In this document: piece by piece, positions 51,461-61,060 of the stretch
How positions within the stretch are numbered: the first letter of the stretch is position 1
Layout of the letters: each line of letters opens with the position of its first letter
Assembly: GCA_014239155.1 (NCBI GenBank)
Contig: JAAZZQ010000068.1
Location: 1 to 64,000, forward strand
DNA length: 64,000 bases
Reading direction: 5' to 3'
Origin: Lachnospiraceae bacterium
GTDB lineage: Bacteria > Bacillota > Clostridia > Lachnospirales > Lachnospiraceae
Notes under the pieces: generated by a model
Databases searched by the model: none
Seen by the model: the letters and a program-made list of their open reading frames with translations, nothing else
Told to the model about the DNA's origin: nothing
Made by a program: the position numbers and the translations under genes

Positions 51461-52990
51461 ATGACAACAGAAAAGATAAAATATCCCCTAAAAAATAAAT
51501 TAATTGTTCTAGTTTTAGTTGCAATGGTGCCAATTCTCTACATCGCAATTTATTTGATTTTGGCGCTGGTAAACTATAGTCGAGCCTATGACCAGATTGT
51601 AAACAGTATGTTGCTTGCCAATGATTACAATATCAATTTCAAGGAGGAGATGGATGAAAGTCTTTACAAGTTGGTGGTTAGCAATATTACATTTGACACA
51701 ATAGAGGAGGACGGGACACTAAAAGATCCATATAAATTAATTCAAGAATTGCATACTGAGAGTAATAATCTTCTGGTTATGACTACAGACCAAGAAAGTC
51801 GCATGTGGCTGCAAAGCCTTCTGCGCAATATTGATACCTTAAAAGACCGCGTAAATGACATTAAGGCAAATCAGGAGGCAGACGGGCAGTATGAGAAAAA
51901 TATTGATATGTTGTACAATGATATTTATATTTTGACAGAGCTGATCCAAGATGATATTCAGTACTATATTTATTATCAGACCAAAAGTATTGAGCAGTTA
52001 AAAGTGCAGCTTAACAAAGAAGTAGAGCGTGTTATTATTATCAGTATTTTATTAGGTGGTTGCATTGTGGTAGTAGTTATTTTAATTACGAGCGCAATAC
52101 TAAACAGCATTACAAAGCCAATTCAGGAGCTGTGCGGAATTACTAGCAGAATTGCAGAGGGTAATTTTTCAGATCGCGCAAGGGTACAGACAGAGGATGA
52201 GCTGGAAGTGCTTTCGGACAGCGTAAATGACATGTCGGAAAATCTGGAGGTCTTAGTCAATCAGATTAAGGAAGACGAGCGAAAAATGCGCCATGCAGAG
52301 CTGCGGCTTTTGCAGGAGCAGATTAATCCACACTTTCTATACAATACACTTGACACAATTGTCTGGCTGATTGAGGGAGATGACCCTGACAAGGCAGTGG
52401 ATGTTGTTGTGGCGCTCTCAGAGTTCTTTCGGTTGGTGTTGAGCAAGGGAAAAGAGTATATTTCTATTCGGGAAGAAAAGGAGCACATACGCGGATATCT
52501 TGAAATTCAGCAAGTGCGTTATCAGGATATATTAGACTTTGAGATTGCAATTGCACCAGAGTTGTATCCCTATAAAATTTTGAAACTGACTTTGCAGCCG
52601 CTTGTTGAAAATTCCCTGTATCACGGAATTAAATGTAAGCGGGAAAAAGGCAAAATCTGTGTGACTGGGAAGTTGCAGCGGGGAAACTCGGCAAAGGAAG
52701 ATACTATTTTATTGTGTGTGGAGGATAGCGGAATTGGAATGGACACTGATGATGTGAACCGACTGCGAACAGAAATTGCGAAACCTTGCAAAGAGACAGA
52801 AAAAGGGTTTGGGCTTGCCAATGTCAATGAGCGGATTCGTATGAACTTTGGTATGGAGTATGGTATGACAATTGAATCAGAAAAAAATGTGGGTACAAAG
52901 GTCAGTATTGTTATACCAGCGGTTAGATTAAACGAACCGCCATCAGTAGAATTACCGCAGAAGAGCACAATAGGGAGTGATAAGACATGA
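51461..52990 (+). CDS. YesM/LytS-type sensor histidine kinase
   Basis: A 509-residue membrane kinase: helix 1 (about 13-37), extracellular helical sensor region (38-185), helix 2 (about 190-212), HAMP (about 213-265), then His_kinase with the phospho-His in QEQINPHFLYNTLDTIVWL (about 286-304; His near 292) and a HATPase_c domain (NSLYHGIK N-box near 385; DSGIGMD; GFGLANVNERI). No clear RBS is visible at the start. It overlaps the next gene by four bases. With the tethered sugar-binding protein and AraC-type regulator that follow, it forms a sugar-sensing unit. Confidence 0.93.
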   Translation: MTTEKIKYPLKNKLIVLVLVAMVPILYIAIYLILALVNYSRAYDQIVNSMLLANDYNINFKEEMDESLYKLVVSNITFDTIEEDGTLKDPYKLIQELHTESNNLLVMTTDQESRMWLQSLLRNIDTLKDRVNDIKANQEADGQYEKNIDMLYNDIYILTELIQDDIQYYIYYQTKSIEQLKVQLNKEVERVIIISILLGGCIVVVVILITSAILNSITKPIQELCGITSRIAEGNFSDRARVQTEDELEVLSDSVNDMSENLEVLVNQIKEDERKMRHAELRLLQEQINPHFLYNTLDTIVWLIEGDDPDKAVDVVVALSEFFRLVLSKGKEYISIREEKEHIRGYLEIQQVRYQDILDFEIAIAPELYPYKILKLTLQPLVENSLYHGIKCKREKGKICVTGKLQRGNSAKEDTILLCVEDSGIGMDTDDVNRLRTEIAKPCKETEKGFGLANVNERIRMNFGMEYGMTIESEKNVGTKVSIVIPAVRLNEPPSVELPQKSTIGSDKT

Positions 52991-54042
52991 AATGGGTGGC
53001 AAAGACAATTAAGGAGATTCTTTTCGGACATGTGGGCGCCTGCATTATGCTGTTATGTATTGTTCCGGTCCTCTTTATTGGTCATAGGCTTTATCGGGGA
53101 TTTGAGATTCAAGTAGAGCAGAGACCTGCAGAATCAGAGGAGGAAGACTTAATTGTGGTGGGATTTTCTCAGCTTGGCAGTGAGTCTGGCTGGCGGACAG
53201 CGCACACAGCTTCTATACAACAAGCGCTGACGAAAGATGCAGGCTACTTTTTAGTTTTTAATAATGCCAGACAGATTCAAGAGAATCAAATAAAAGCAAT
53301 CCGCAGCTTTATTTCCCAGCGTGTGGACTATATTGTGTTTGCACCTGTGATTGAGGATGGTTGGGATACTGTGTTGCAGGAGGCGAAGGAGGCAGGAATT
53401 CCAGTGATTGTCACAGATCGTATGGTTAATGTGCAGGATGACTCACTCTATACGACATGGATAGGAATGGACGCTAGGGAAGAAGGAAAAAAAGCGGGCA
53501 GATGGCTGGAAGAATATTTGGAACAGGAGCGGCGGCAGTCAGAGGAAATTAATATTATCGTGCTAAAAGGAACCATTGGTTCCACAGCGGAGATTGGAAG
53601 GACAAAAGGTTTTGGAGAGATTGCTGTACAGCACGAAAACTGGCATATTCTTGATTCTGTCACAGCAGAATTTACAGCAAATAAGGCAAAGGAAGTAATG
53701 CGCAAAATGTTGCGGCACTATCCTGAGATGGATGTGCTTATCTCACAGAATGACGATATGACTATGGGGGCAATCGAGGCGATGCAAGAGGCGGGTATTC
53801 GTCTAGGAGAGGGGGGCGATGTAATTGTGATTTCATTTGATGCGACGCGTGATGCACTTGAGCTGGTTAAAGAGGGGCGCATTAATGTTGATGTGGAATG
53901 TAATCCGGTGCAGGGCGCTTACGTTGACGAGATAATACAGAAGTTGGAAAATGGAGAATCGGTGGAAAAGCGCTATGTGGTGGAGGAGAGAGTATTTACC
54001 AAAGAAAACGCTGCCGAGTTTCTAAATGACAGGACTTATTAA
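52987..54042 (+). CDS. Membrane-tethered sugar-binding protein (YtfQ/RbsB-like) of a three-component sensor
   Basis: A 351-residue protein. An uncleaved-looking N-terminal helix (about 14-36) anchors a periplasmic-binding type I domain (about 52-340) of the ribose/galactofuranose group: VVGFSQLGSESGWRTAHTAS, IRSFISQRVDYIVFAPV, VLKGTIGSTAEIGRTKGF, SQNDDMTMGAIEAM. There is no lipobox and no transporter of its own; it lies between a histidine kinase (ATGA overlap) and a response regulator. It should present sugar to the kinase, as in other sugar-sensing three-component systems. The YtfQ-like VIVTDR segment suggests a furanose or galactose ligand. Confidence 0.88.
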   Translation: MKWVAKTIKEILFGHVGACIMLLCIVPVLFIGHRLYRGFEIQVEQRPAESEEEDLIVVGFSQLGSESGWRTAHTASIQQALTKDAGYFLVFNNARQIQENQIKAIRSFISQRVDYIVFAPVIEDGWDTVLQEAKEAGIPVIVTDRMVNVQDDSLYTTWIGMDAREEGKKAGRWLEEYLEQERRQSEEINIIVLKGTIGSTAEIGRTKGFGEIAVQHENWHILDSVTAEFTANKAKEVMRKMLRHYPEMDVLISQNDDMTMGAIEAMQEAGIRLGEGGDVIVISFDATRDALELVKEGRINVDVECNPVQGAYVDEIIQKLENGESVEKRYVVEERVFTKENAAEFLNDRTY

Positions 54043-54057
54043 AAAGAGGAAAAACAA

Positions 54058-55677
54058 ATGTTAAAAGTTTTTTTGGTGGAGGATGAAAGCATTGTCAGGG
54101 AGGGGTTAAAAAACAATATCCCTTGGCAGGAATATGGGTATCAATTTACGGGGGAAGCCAGCGACGGAGAGATGGCATTGCCAATTATCCGGAAAGTTCA
54201 TCCGGATGTTCTTATTACGGATATTAAGATGCCGTTTATGGACGGGCTTGCACTTAGCCGAATTGTGACACAGGAAATTCCAGATATCAAAATAGTTATT
54301 ATTAGTGGTTATGACGAGTTTGAGTATGCACAGCAGGCAATCCGCGTTGGTGTGGAGCAATATCTGCTGAAACCTATCACAAAAAATACACTGCGCAAGG
54401 TACTTCTTGAAATAAGAGAGAAAATTGAGAGTGAGCGAGAGCAGAAGAACTATCTGGAAACCTTTCAGAATGAGATGAAAGAATATGAAAATTACGCCCG
54501 CAGAAGCTTTTTGGAAAAAGTGTTTGGCGGAGTGTTTTCTGTGCAGCAGATTTATGAGGAGGCGGCAAAAATTTCATTGGATTTGGATGGTCCTTGTTAT
54601 AATCTTGTATTGTTAAACTTACAGGTAAAACGGCAAAATCCAGAATATGCAATGCAGGAACCAGAGGGTGTGGGCGAAGTGCGAGAGGCACTATTTCGGT
54701 ATTTTTTGCGCTTTCCTAAATATTTAATTTTTCAATGGAATATTAGTTTGTATGGTATTTTAATGAAAGGAGAGGCAGCTCAAATGGAAGAACTTAAAGA
54801 GCAGTGTGTATATAATATTGAAAAAATCTGCTCTCAGCAAGAATTTTCATTAGAGTGGTGTGTGGCAGTAGGAGAGCCAGTGGAACGGCTTTCTTTGCTG
54901 CCAGAGTGCTATGCCAAAGTCAATCATATCCTTGCACATCGCTTTTTTAACCCACAGCGCCATATTCTTACAGAGAAAGATGCAAATGAACTGTTGCCGG
55001 GAAAGGATTTAAAGAGTTTTGCGTCGGTGGACAGCGCAAAAGTAGACCCAGATATCATTCAAGGATTTTTGCGGGAGGGAAAACAGGAGGAGATAAAAGA
55101 CTTTGTGAACGGCTATCTTGCAGGGGTAAAGGATGCACTTGAATCGCGTTTGTTCCGTGATTACCTACTTTTAAATGTGCGTTTTACTACTGTCAATTAT
55201 ATGAAAATAATCGGTGTAAACCAACAGGATTTTTTGCCGAAAAATGATGATATTAAAGTGCGGGAAGCGTCAAGCAGCGGTGATAATATTGATGCTTACA
55301 TGTTAGAATTATTAGAGCGCGCACTAGCATTGCGCGATAGAGAGAGCGAAAATCAGGGTAAGCGTGTGCTCAAAAAGGGATTGAAATATATTGAAGAAAA
55401 TTTTAGTGAGGAGTCGCTCTCATTAAACAGCGTAGCGGGTGCTATTGGGGTTAGCGGCAATTATTTTAGCAGTATTTTTAGTCAGGAAATGCAAATCACT
55501 TTTATTGAATATGTCACAAAAAAACGTATGGAAAAGGCAAAGAAACTTCTTAGTCAAACGCAGTTGCATTCCAGTGAGATTGCAGGCGAAGTGGGCTACA
55601 AAGACCCACATTATTTCAGTTTTGTTTTTAAAAAAACTGTGGGTTGTACGCCCAGAGAATACCGCAATGGAAAGTAA
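54058..55677 (+). CDS. YesN-type response regulator with AraC DNA-binding domain
   Basis: A 539-residue regulator: receiver domain (1-120; phospho-Asp in VLITDIKMPFMDG near residue 55, Lys in YLLKPI near 104), a long helical/DUF-like linker (about 125-430), and a C-terminal AraC-type double HTH (about 435-539; SLNSVAGAIGVSGNYFSSIF, VGYKDPHYFSFVFKKTVGCT). Partner of the YesM-type kinase two genes upstream. Likely activates mglBAC and perhaps its own operon. Confidence 0.93.
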   Translation: MLKVFLVEDESIVREGLKNNIPWQEYGYQFTGEASDGEMALPIIRKVHPDVLITDIKMPFMDGLALSRIVTQEIPDIKIVIISGYDEFEYAQQAIRVGVEQYLLKPITKNTLRKVLLEIREKIESEREQKNYLETFQNEMKEYENYARRSFLEKVFGGVFSVQQIYEEAAKISLDLDGPCYNLVLLNLQVKRQNPEYAMQEPEGVGEVREALFRYFLRFPKYLIFQWNISLYGILMKGEAAQMEELKEQCVYNIEKICSQQEFSLEWCVAVGEPVERLSLLPECYAKVNHILAHRFFNPQRHILTEKDANELLPGKDLKSFASVDSAKVDPDIIQGFLREGKQEEIKDFVNGYLAGVKDALESRLFRDYLLLNVRFTTVNYMKIIGVNQQDFLPKNDDIKVREASSSGDNIDAYMLELLERALALRDRESENQGKRVLKKGLKYIEENFSEESLSLNSVAGAIGVSGNYFSSIFSQEMQITFIEYVTKKRMEKAKKLLSQTQLHSSEIAGEVGYKDPHYFSFVFKKTVGCTPREYRNGK

Positions 55678-55690
55678 AAATTAGCAAAAT

Positions 55691-56809
55691 TCAGGCAGTG
55701 GGTGGAGCAGAGCTACGCTTTATCACAAGCTGCCACGGAAACTTAGTTGAGGAGATGGAAATTCCTTTAATTAGGTTAATAATGGATTCCGCAGCTACGA
55801 TTCCCATATCATGCTCTTCCTGAGAATAATGTGTAATCTGTATTGAGGACAAATCACTAAGATAGGAGCAGTCAAAACAGACTACGCTCATATCGTTGGG
55901 AACGCGTATATTTCGGGAGAGTAGTTCTTTAATTAACCAATAAGCAATTTCATCATTGCAACATACAATAGCGGTAACTGCATGCAACTGTTTGGAAAGA
56001 AATTCAGACAGAAAAGTTGTGTCTTGATTTTTCTGTAATGCAGTAAGCTGATATGTGTCAAAACCACACAGATTGTTCTCGCAGGACAAAAGTTTTACAT
56101 CCCGCAGGGCAGACAAAAGCCCATAACACTGTTCAACGCTCTGTATATCATCTGTTTTAAAAATACCGCCTATTTTCTGGTGCCCCAATGAGACAAGGTA
56201 TTTTCCCAGAGTGTAGCCGCCGTTGTAGTTGTCGTCTTTCACACAAGGAAAGTCTGGCAGATTGCTGTAGCTTCCGCGAAAAAATAAAATTGCGGTTCCT
56301 TTTTGCGCCAATCGTTGATACAAGTCTTGGTTTGGCGTTGGAAAGTTGGTTTTGCACCCCTCGCTCACAATACCACATACAAAAGTTTCTTGACTTTTCA
56401 GTAAAAATTCTAAAATTTCTCGTTCCTTGGAAATTTGATTTTCCGTCACATAGATTATCCATGAAAATCCATGTTTTTGTAATGTATCACACAAATCAGC
56501 AAGAAGTCGCGGGTAGATGTATTCTGTGTTTGAGTGAACTAGAATAGCGACTTGATGTGTTCCATTTTTGTGTAGATTTCCAATAGCATAGGATCCACTA
56601 CCTTGTCGCTTTTGTATGAGATGTTCTTCTTCTAGGATGGAGAGCGCCTTTCTGACAGTCTGGCGACTGACATTGTACATCTGACAGAGTGCAGCTTCAG
56701 TTGGGAGTTGGTATGCTGCGTTAGATTTGTGGCTGTATGGACTTTGGGGTTGATTTATTTCAATCAGATTTTTGAGTTGGTTGGCAAGTTGGATATACTT
56801 TGCGGACAT
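55691..56809 (-). CDS. GntR-type repressor with LacI-like sugar-binding domain (AraR architecture)
   Basis: A 372-residue regulator: GntR winged HTH (about 1-75; LPTEAALCQMYNVSRQTVRK, ALSILEEEHLIQKRQGSGSY) fused to a LacI/periplasmic-binding-like sensor (about 85-370; VAILVHSNTEYIYPRLLADL, AIVCCNDEIAYWLIKELL, MSVVCFDCSYLSDL). This is the layout of B. subtilis AraR. No arabinose genes are nearby; it lies convergent to the sugar-sensor operon and may repress a sugar locus elsewhere. Own promoter upstream on the minus strand. Confidence 0.88.
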   Translation of the reverse strand: MSAKYIQLANQLKNLIEINQPQSPYSHKSNAAYQLPTEAALCQMYNVSRQTVRKALSILEEEHLIQKRQGSGSYAIGNLHKNGTHQVAILVHSNTEYIYPRLLADLCDTLQKHGFSWIIYVTENQISKEREILEFLLKSQETFVCGIVSEGCKTNFPTPNQDLYQRLAQKGTAILFFRGSYSNLPDFPCVKDDNYNGGYTLGKYLVSLGHQKIGGIFKTDDIQSVEQCYGLLSALRDVKLLSCENNLCGFDTYQLTALQKNQDTTFLSEFLSKQLHAVTAIVCCNDEIAYWLIKELLSRNIRVPNDMSVVCFDCSYLSDLSSIQITHYSQEEHDMGIVAAESIINLIKGISISSTKFPWQLVIKRSSAPPTA

Positions 56810-56838
56810 TAGAAAAATTCCTTTTTGTTTTTTCGATT

Positions 56839-56867
56839 ATTATATACTGATACAATGATAAATGCAA
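56839..56867 (-). promoter_or_regulatory. Promoter of the GntR/LacI-type repressor
   Basis: On the minus strand TTGCAT (56867-56862), 17 bases, TATAAT (56844-56839), 30 bases before the start codon. Confidence 0.75.
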
Positions 56868-57000
56868 GATTTTACATAATATATTACAATTCATTATTCT
56901 ATTTTGATTTTTAATTTCACTATCAATAAAATTTGATAAAAAGTTGAAAATTACCTATTATTCTATAGTTATCATGAAAAATATGAAAGGGGAATATTAA

Positions 57001-57903
57001 GTGAACAATATAATTGAGATTAAAAATCTAAATAAATTCTATGGAAAAAAACAAGCGCTGTCTGACGTAACACTTAGCATTAAACCGGGAATGTTTGGTT
57101 TGTTGGGCAGAAATGGGGCAGGAAAAACGACATTGATGCGAACACTGGCTGCACTTTTGCAGAAAAAGAGTGGTTCTGTGACAATCTGTGGTATTCCCAT
57201 TGAAAATGAGAAAGAGATTCGCAAGATTATTGGGTATCTGCCGCAGGAGTTTTCCATGTATCCGTCCATGAATGTTATGGAAGCGATGGACTATCTTGCA
57301 CTTCTATCTGGATTAAACAAGCAGGAACGGCGAGAACGCATTGAAGTGCTGCTACAAAAAGTTAATTTAACCGAGCACAGAAAGAAAAAAATTAGGGCGC
57401 TGTCCGGTGGTATGAAGCGTAGACTTGGAATCGCGCAGGCATTGTTAAACAATCCGAAAGTGCTGATTGTTGATGAACCCACAGCAGGACTTGACCCCGA
57501 AGAGCGCATTCGTTTTCGTAATTTGCTATCGGAAGTTGCAGAGGAGCGCATTGTTATTTTATCGACGCATATTGTTGGGGACATTGAAGCCACCTGCGAA
57601 AATATTGCAATTTTGGATAGCGGAAAGGTTTTATATCAAGGGACTGTTCACAATTTGCTGGCAGTCGCTGACGGCAAGGTGTTTACAAAAACTGTGGATA
57701 GGAAGGAGTTGCCGACTTTAAAAAGGGATTTGATGATTACAGGTATGCACACACAAGGCAGAGATGTCTCTGTCCGCTTTCTAACAGAACATGGCACATC
57801 TAACGCAGAAGCTTGTGCGCCGAATATTGAGGATGCTTACATGTTTTATCTAAAGAAAAACGGAGCAGAGTTGGAGGTGAATGGAAATGTTATTTTGGAG
57901 TGA
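57001..57903 (+). CDS. ABC transporter ATP-binding protein (CcmA/NatA-type)
   Basis: A 300-residue ATPase: Walker A GRNGAGKTT (about 37-45), signature LSGGMKRRLG (about 134-143), Walker B VLIVDEPTAGLDPEER (about 152-167), H-loop STHIVGD (about 188). After residue 215 a short C-terminal domain follows, as in drug or lantibiotic exporters. GTG 57001 has AAAGGGG upstream. It is co-translated with two membrane subunits downstream. Confidence 0.92.
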   Translation: MNNIIEIKNLNKFYGKKQALSDVTLSIKPGMFGLLGRNGAGKTTLMRTLAALLQKKSGSVTICGIPIENEKEIRKIIGYLPQEFSMYPSMNVMEAMDYLALLSGLNKQERRERIEVLLQKVNLTEHRKKKIRALSGGMKRRLGIAQALLNNPKVLIVDEPTAGLDPEERIRFRNLLSEVAEERIVILSTHIVGDIEATCENIAILDSGKVLYQGTVHNLLAVADGKVFTKTVDRKELPTLKRDLMITGMHTQGRDVSVRFLTEHGTSNAEACAPNIEDAYMFYLKKNGAELEVNGNVILE

Positions 57904-59185
57904 ACTGAAAAAAACGATAGCCGGCATACCGTATCTTTTGTTTGTTATTGTCGTTGTTATAGCGCTAAATTCACAGGGCGTACTAAACTTTAGCAATGAT
58001 AAAGTAATTGAGCCAAATCCGACTGCAAATCAAAATTATGGAATAAAAAACGAAGAGATTCCAGAACTTATTATGCCTGCTGCAATAGAAGCACTCTATG
58101 CAGAATTTCTGGAAAATAGATATCAAACATACCCAATTGGATTTGTAAAATATGTGAAATTAAATGATGATGAGCAAAGAAAAGTTGCGGAGATTATTGC
58201 TGCAATTACAAATATAGAGATAGAAAAAATATACGCTTCACAGGATTCTTGCAGCGACAGAAATGACAATGCTATTGTGGTTGGAGACAATGCAAATATT
58301 CAGCCTGATGGGAATGGAGGATTTGTTATTTCACTAGAAAGTGGTATTGCAGAAGAAGTGCAGAAAGATTTAGAACTTTCTGTCAGAAAGGATATGTCTT
58401 ACTCCCAATTTAAAGAGTTGATGCAGAGTGTGGATGATATTTTAGGTGGCGGTTCAAACTATGCTGCAGAGTCCTTAATTGGTTATGGGCATGTTCCTAT
58501 CACATATGAGGAGGCGGTTAGGCGCTATGAACTTGTGAAAAACCGAGATCGGTTTACAGGCGGATATGCACGGCTTTTTAGTGACTATGCTGTTGCCATG
58601 ACGTTCTCCATACTCCCTGTTTTTCTGGCGGTGATTATAGCAATGAAAGATAAGCGCGCAAAAATGTCGGAACTTATCTATATCCGAAAAATATCGAGTG
58701 CAAAGATTATTACTATGCGTTTCCTTGCAGTTCTTGCCGCTGCCATGCTGCCAGTTATTGTTTTATCCTATATTTCCAATATTAGTATATGGAATCTGTA
58801 TCCGGAAATGAAACTAGACTATCTTGCACCACTAAAATATGATCTGGGCTGGATTCTGCCCTCGGCAATGATAACAGCGGCTGTGGGCATTTGCCTGACA
58901 GAATTGACAGATACACCAATTGCTGTTGCGGTGTGCGCACTTTGGTGGTTTATAGATGTCAATCTCGGTATGAAGTCTGTCTCTGCTTCCTGCACGTTGT
59001 TTCGTCTAGCACCAAGACATAATTCTGGAACAAAATCATATTTTAGGACACAGGACTATATAGACCATTTTCCCAAAATACTTGCGAATCGTCTGTTATT
59101 TACTGGTCTGTCTATTGTGCTTGTTGTTGGAACTATATTTATTTATGAAGCAAAACGAAAAGGGAAATTCCTATGGAAAAAATAA
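57887..59185 (+). CDS. ABC transporter permease subunit with large extracellular domain
   Basis: A 432-residue membrane protein: one helix near the N-terminus (about 14-32), a large outside loop (about 33-225), then five or six helices (about 230-425). Pattern resembles ABC-2-type permeases. ATG 57887 is better placed for the GGAGG at 57873-57877 than ATG 57881; the start overlaps the ATPase gene by 17 bases, implying coupling. Substrate unknown. Confidence 0.8.
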   Translation: MLFWSELKKTIAGIPYLLFVIVVVIALNSQGVLNFSNDKVIEPNPTANQNYGIKNEEIPELIMPAAIEALYAEFLENRYQTYPIGFVKYVKLNDDEQRKVAEIIAAITNIEIEKIYASQDSCSDRNDNAIVVGDNANIQPDGNGGFVISLESGIAEEVQKDLELSVRKDMSYSQFKELMQSVDDILGGGSNYAAESLIGYGHVPITYEEAVRRYELVKNRDRFTGGYARLFSDYAVAMTFSILPVFLAVIIAMKDKRAKMSELIYIRKISSAKIITMRFLAVLAAAMLPVIVLSYISNISIWNLYPEMKLDYLAPLKYDLGWILPSAMITAAVGICLTELTDTPIAVAVCALWWFIDVNLGMKSVSASCTLFRLAPRHNSGTKSYFRTQDYIDHFPKILANRLLFTGLSIVLVVGTIFIYEAKRKGKFLWKK

Positions 59186-59796
59186 AATCTATTACAATTT
59201 TTAATATTAGGCATCATGCAATGCTGTCTACTCTTGTTGTTGTCATAATTCTTCTTATCACACCAATATTGTTTGGAACTTCCCAGTTGGATTTGACAGA
59301 GTCTGCTATTTTGCTTGAAATGTTTGTCTCTCTAATTGGAATTGTCCTAATTACACCTGTTTTCCAGCCAGAACACGACGATGCAATCCGTGAATTAGTG
59401 TCTTCCAAATATGTGAGTACAAATTTGGTATATTTTATTAGAATGACCTACGCAGCCATTCTAATAATCGTATTTACGGGGCTGTTTGCGGTTTATCTGC
59501 GTATGCGGCAGTGTGATATAACTTTTTTGTTGTATCTTGGAACAGTTGCAAATGCAGTATTTCTGGGCGCACTTGGCATGATGACTGCCGCACTCACAAA
59601 CAATACAGTTATTGCCTATATGATACCACTGGTTTATTATGCACTCAATTATGGCGCAGGGGATAAATTGGGAAATTACTATCTGTTTTCAATGTGTATT
59701 TCTGATTTTACACCCAAATTGTGGCTGGGGGCGACGGGGATACTGCTTATCTTTAGCGCGCTAATTATAAAAAAAGTGGAAAGGAGGCTTGTGTGA
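59173..59796 (+). CDS. ABC transporter permease, small subunit
   Basis: A 207-residue protein with six membrane helices and almost no soluble part. It overlaps the preceding permease by 13 bases. ABC-2-like by topology, though no sequence motif is decisive. Its stop codon lies within a hairpin repeat (59792-59824). The three genes together would form one exporter. Confidence 0.75.
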   Translation: MEKIKSITIFNIRHHAMLSTLVVVIILLITPILFGTSQLDLTESAILLEMFVSLIGIVLITPVFQPEHDDAIRELVSSKYVSTNLVYFIRMTYAAILIIVFTGLFAVYLRMRQCDITFLLYLGTVANAVFLGALGMMTAALTNNTVIAYMIPLVYYALNYGAGDKLGNYYLFSMCISDFTPKLWLGATGILLIFSALIIKKVERRLV

Positions 59797-59824
59797 CAGG
59801 AAGCCAAAAGCGAAACTGTTACAA
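59792..59824 (+). repeat. TTGTNACAG-type hairpin repeat overlapping the permease stop
   Basis: TGTGACAG (59792-59799) pairs with CTGTTACA (59816-59823) with one G-U pair. The body GGAAGCCAAA and the CTGTTACAAT end match the element at 31966-32000. Could serve as terminator between convergent genes, although no long U-run follows. Confidence 0.7.
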
Positions 59825-59830
59825 TATTCT

Positions 59831-61060
59831 CTACTTGATTGGAAAACTTGCAGTGACAACAGCTCCGTTTTTGTTTTCTAGTTTTAGGCAGCCGCTATGT
59901 TTCTCGCAGAGTACTTTGCAGATATTCAACCCCATACCAAGATGGTCTGATTCCGTTTTTCCCGCAGCTTTATAAAAGGGTTTTGTGGCTTCCAAAAGAT
60001 CTCTTGCAGAAAATCCTGCGCCGTCATCTGACACAGTAATAGAAAAATACTCACTTGTAATATAAATAAATACAGCAATTGTGTTTTGTGCATACCGAAC
60101 AGCGTTTGACAATAGATTTTCATATATTTGCATTATCACAGATAAGTCTAAGTTGATTGTTTCCTCCTGAGAAAAATAGACCTTATCGGAATGTTTAGCG
60201 ATGTTTTGTTTCCATAAAAATGTCTTGTCTGTACAGACAGATGCACCTGTTATCTGGAGTTGACGAAATAACGTTTCTATATCAATTGGTTGTTTTTGAA
60301 TATCAATGTCTTCTAAGCGCTGTAAAGTATGCATTGTATTGACATAGTTCTCAAGGCGTGTAATATGGCGCTGCATCATCTTTGCAGTATCAATTATCTT
60401 TTCCTTTGGCAGTTCTGGTATATATTTTACAAGTATTTCACTTTGTCCCTTCAGCACAGTGAGCGGTGTTCTTAGATCGTGTGCAAAAGCAGCATTTAGT
60501 CGTTTGCGCTCTTCAATCTGACGCCACAATTCCAGATTGTTATCGCGCAGTGCACATCGCATTTTTTCAAAAGATTGACAGAGATGTCCAAATTCATCTG
60601 GTCTATCATAATGGATTTCAAAATCAAGATTGTTGTCGGTAATTTTATCTGCCGCAGCTCCAAGGAGTTCCAAAGGTGTTTGCAGTCTAATTTTATAAAA
60701 AAGAATGCTTATTACGGCAAGACATACAATAAAGCTTAACGGATATATAACTCCACTTGCAACGCCTAAAATATTATATTTTATTTTATCAAAGGGGGTA
60801 AAAAGTGAGAATATATTCAAGGCATAATGGATTTCAATTTCAATTCCATCATTATTATAAAAATTTTGTCCTATGCTGCCATTTGGCGCAATCTGTTCTG
60901 TTTTATTTTTATATTCCCTCATATATTTTTGGCGAATTTGATTTTGTTTCCACAAGCAAAGCTCAGAACAGAGTAAACTTAGAAGCAGGGAAGATAAAAT
61001 GTACAGAATAATATAGAATGCAAAATCTCTTTTAATAGATTTGCGATAAGAGTTTTTCAT
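59831..61060 (-). CDS. Sensor histidine kinase (OmpR/EnvZ-type)
   Basis: A 409-residue membrane kinase: helix 1 (about 15-37), short extracellular part, helix 2 (about 100-122), HAMP (about 125-178), HisKA with phospho-His in AAFAHDLRTPLTVLKGQSE (about 190-208; His near 194), HATPase_c with N-box YENLLSNAVRYAQ, DDGAGF and GMGLNICKVL. Start at 61060 uses a TGATG overlap with the regulator stop; an in-frame ATG at 61075 is the alternative. Its regulator is directly upstream. Confidence 0.92.
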   Translation of the reverse strand: MKNSYRKSIKRDFAFYIILYILSSLLLSLLCSELCLWKQNQIRQKYMREYKNKTEQIAPNGSIGQNFYNNDGIEIEIHYALNIFSLFTPFDKIKYNILGVASGVIYPLSFIVCLAVISILFYKIRLQTPLELLGAAADKITDNNLDFEIHYDRPDEFGHLCQSFEKMRCALRDNNLELWRQIEERKRLNAAFAHDLRTPLTVLKGQSEILVKYIPELPKEKIIDTAKMMQRHITRLENYVNTMHTLQRLEDIDIQKQPIDIETLFRQLQITGASVCTDKTFLWKQNIAKHSDKVYFSQEETINLDLSVIMQIYENLLSNAVRYAQNTIAVFIYITSEYFSITVSDDGAGFSARDLLEATKPFYKAAGKTESDHLGMGLNICKVLCEKHSGCLKLENKNGAVVTASFPIK

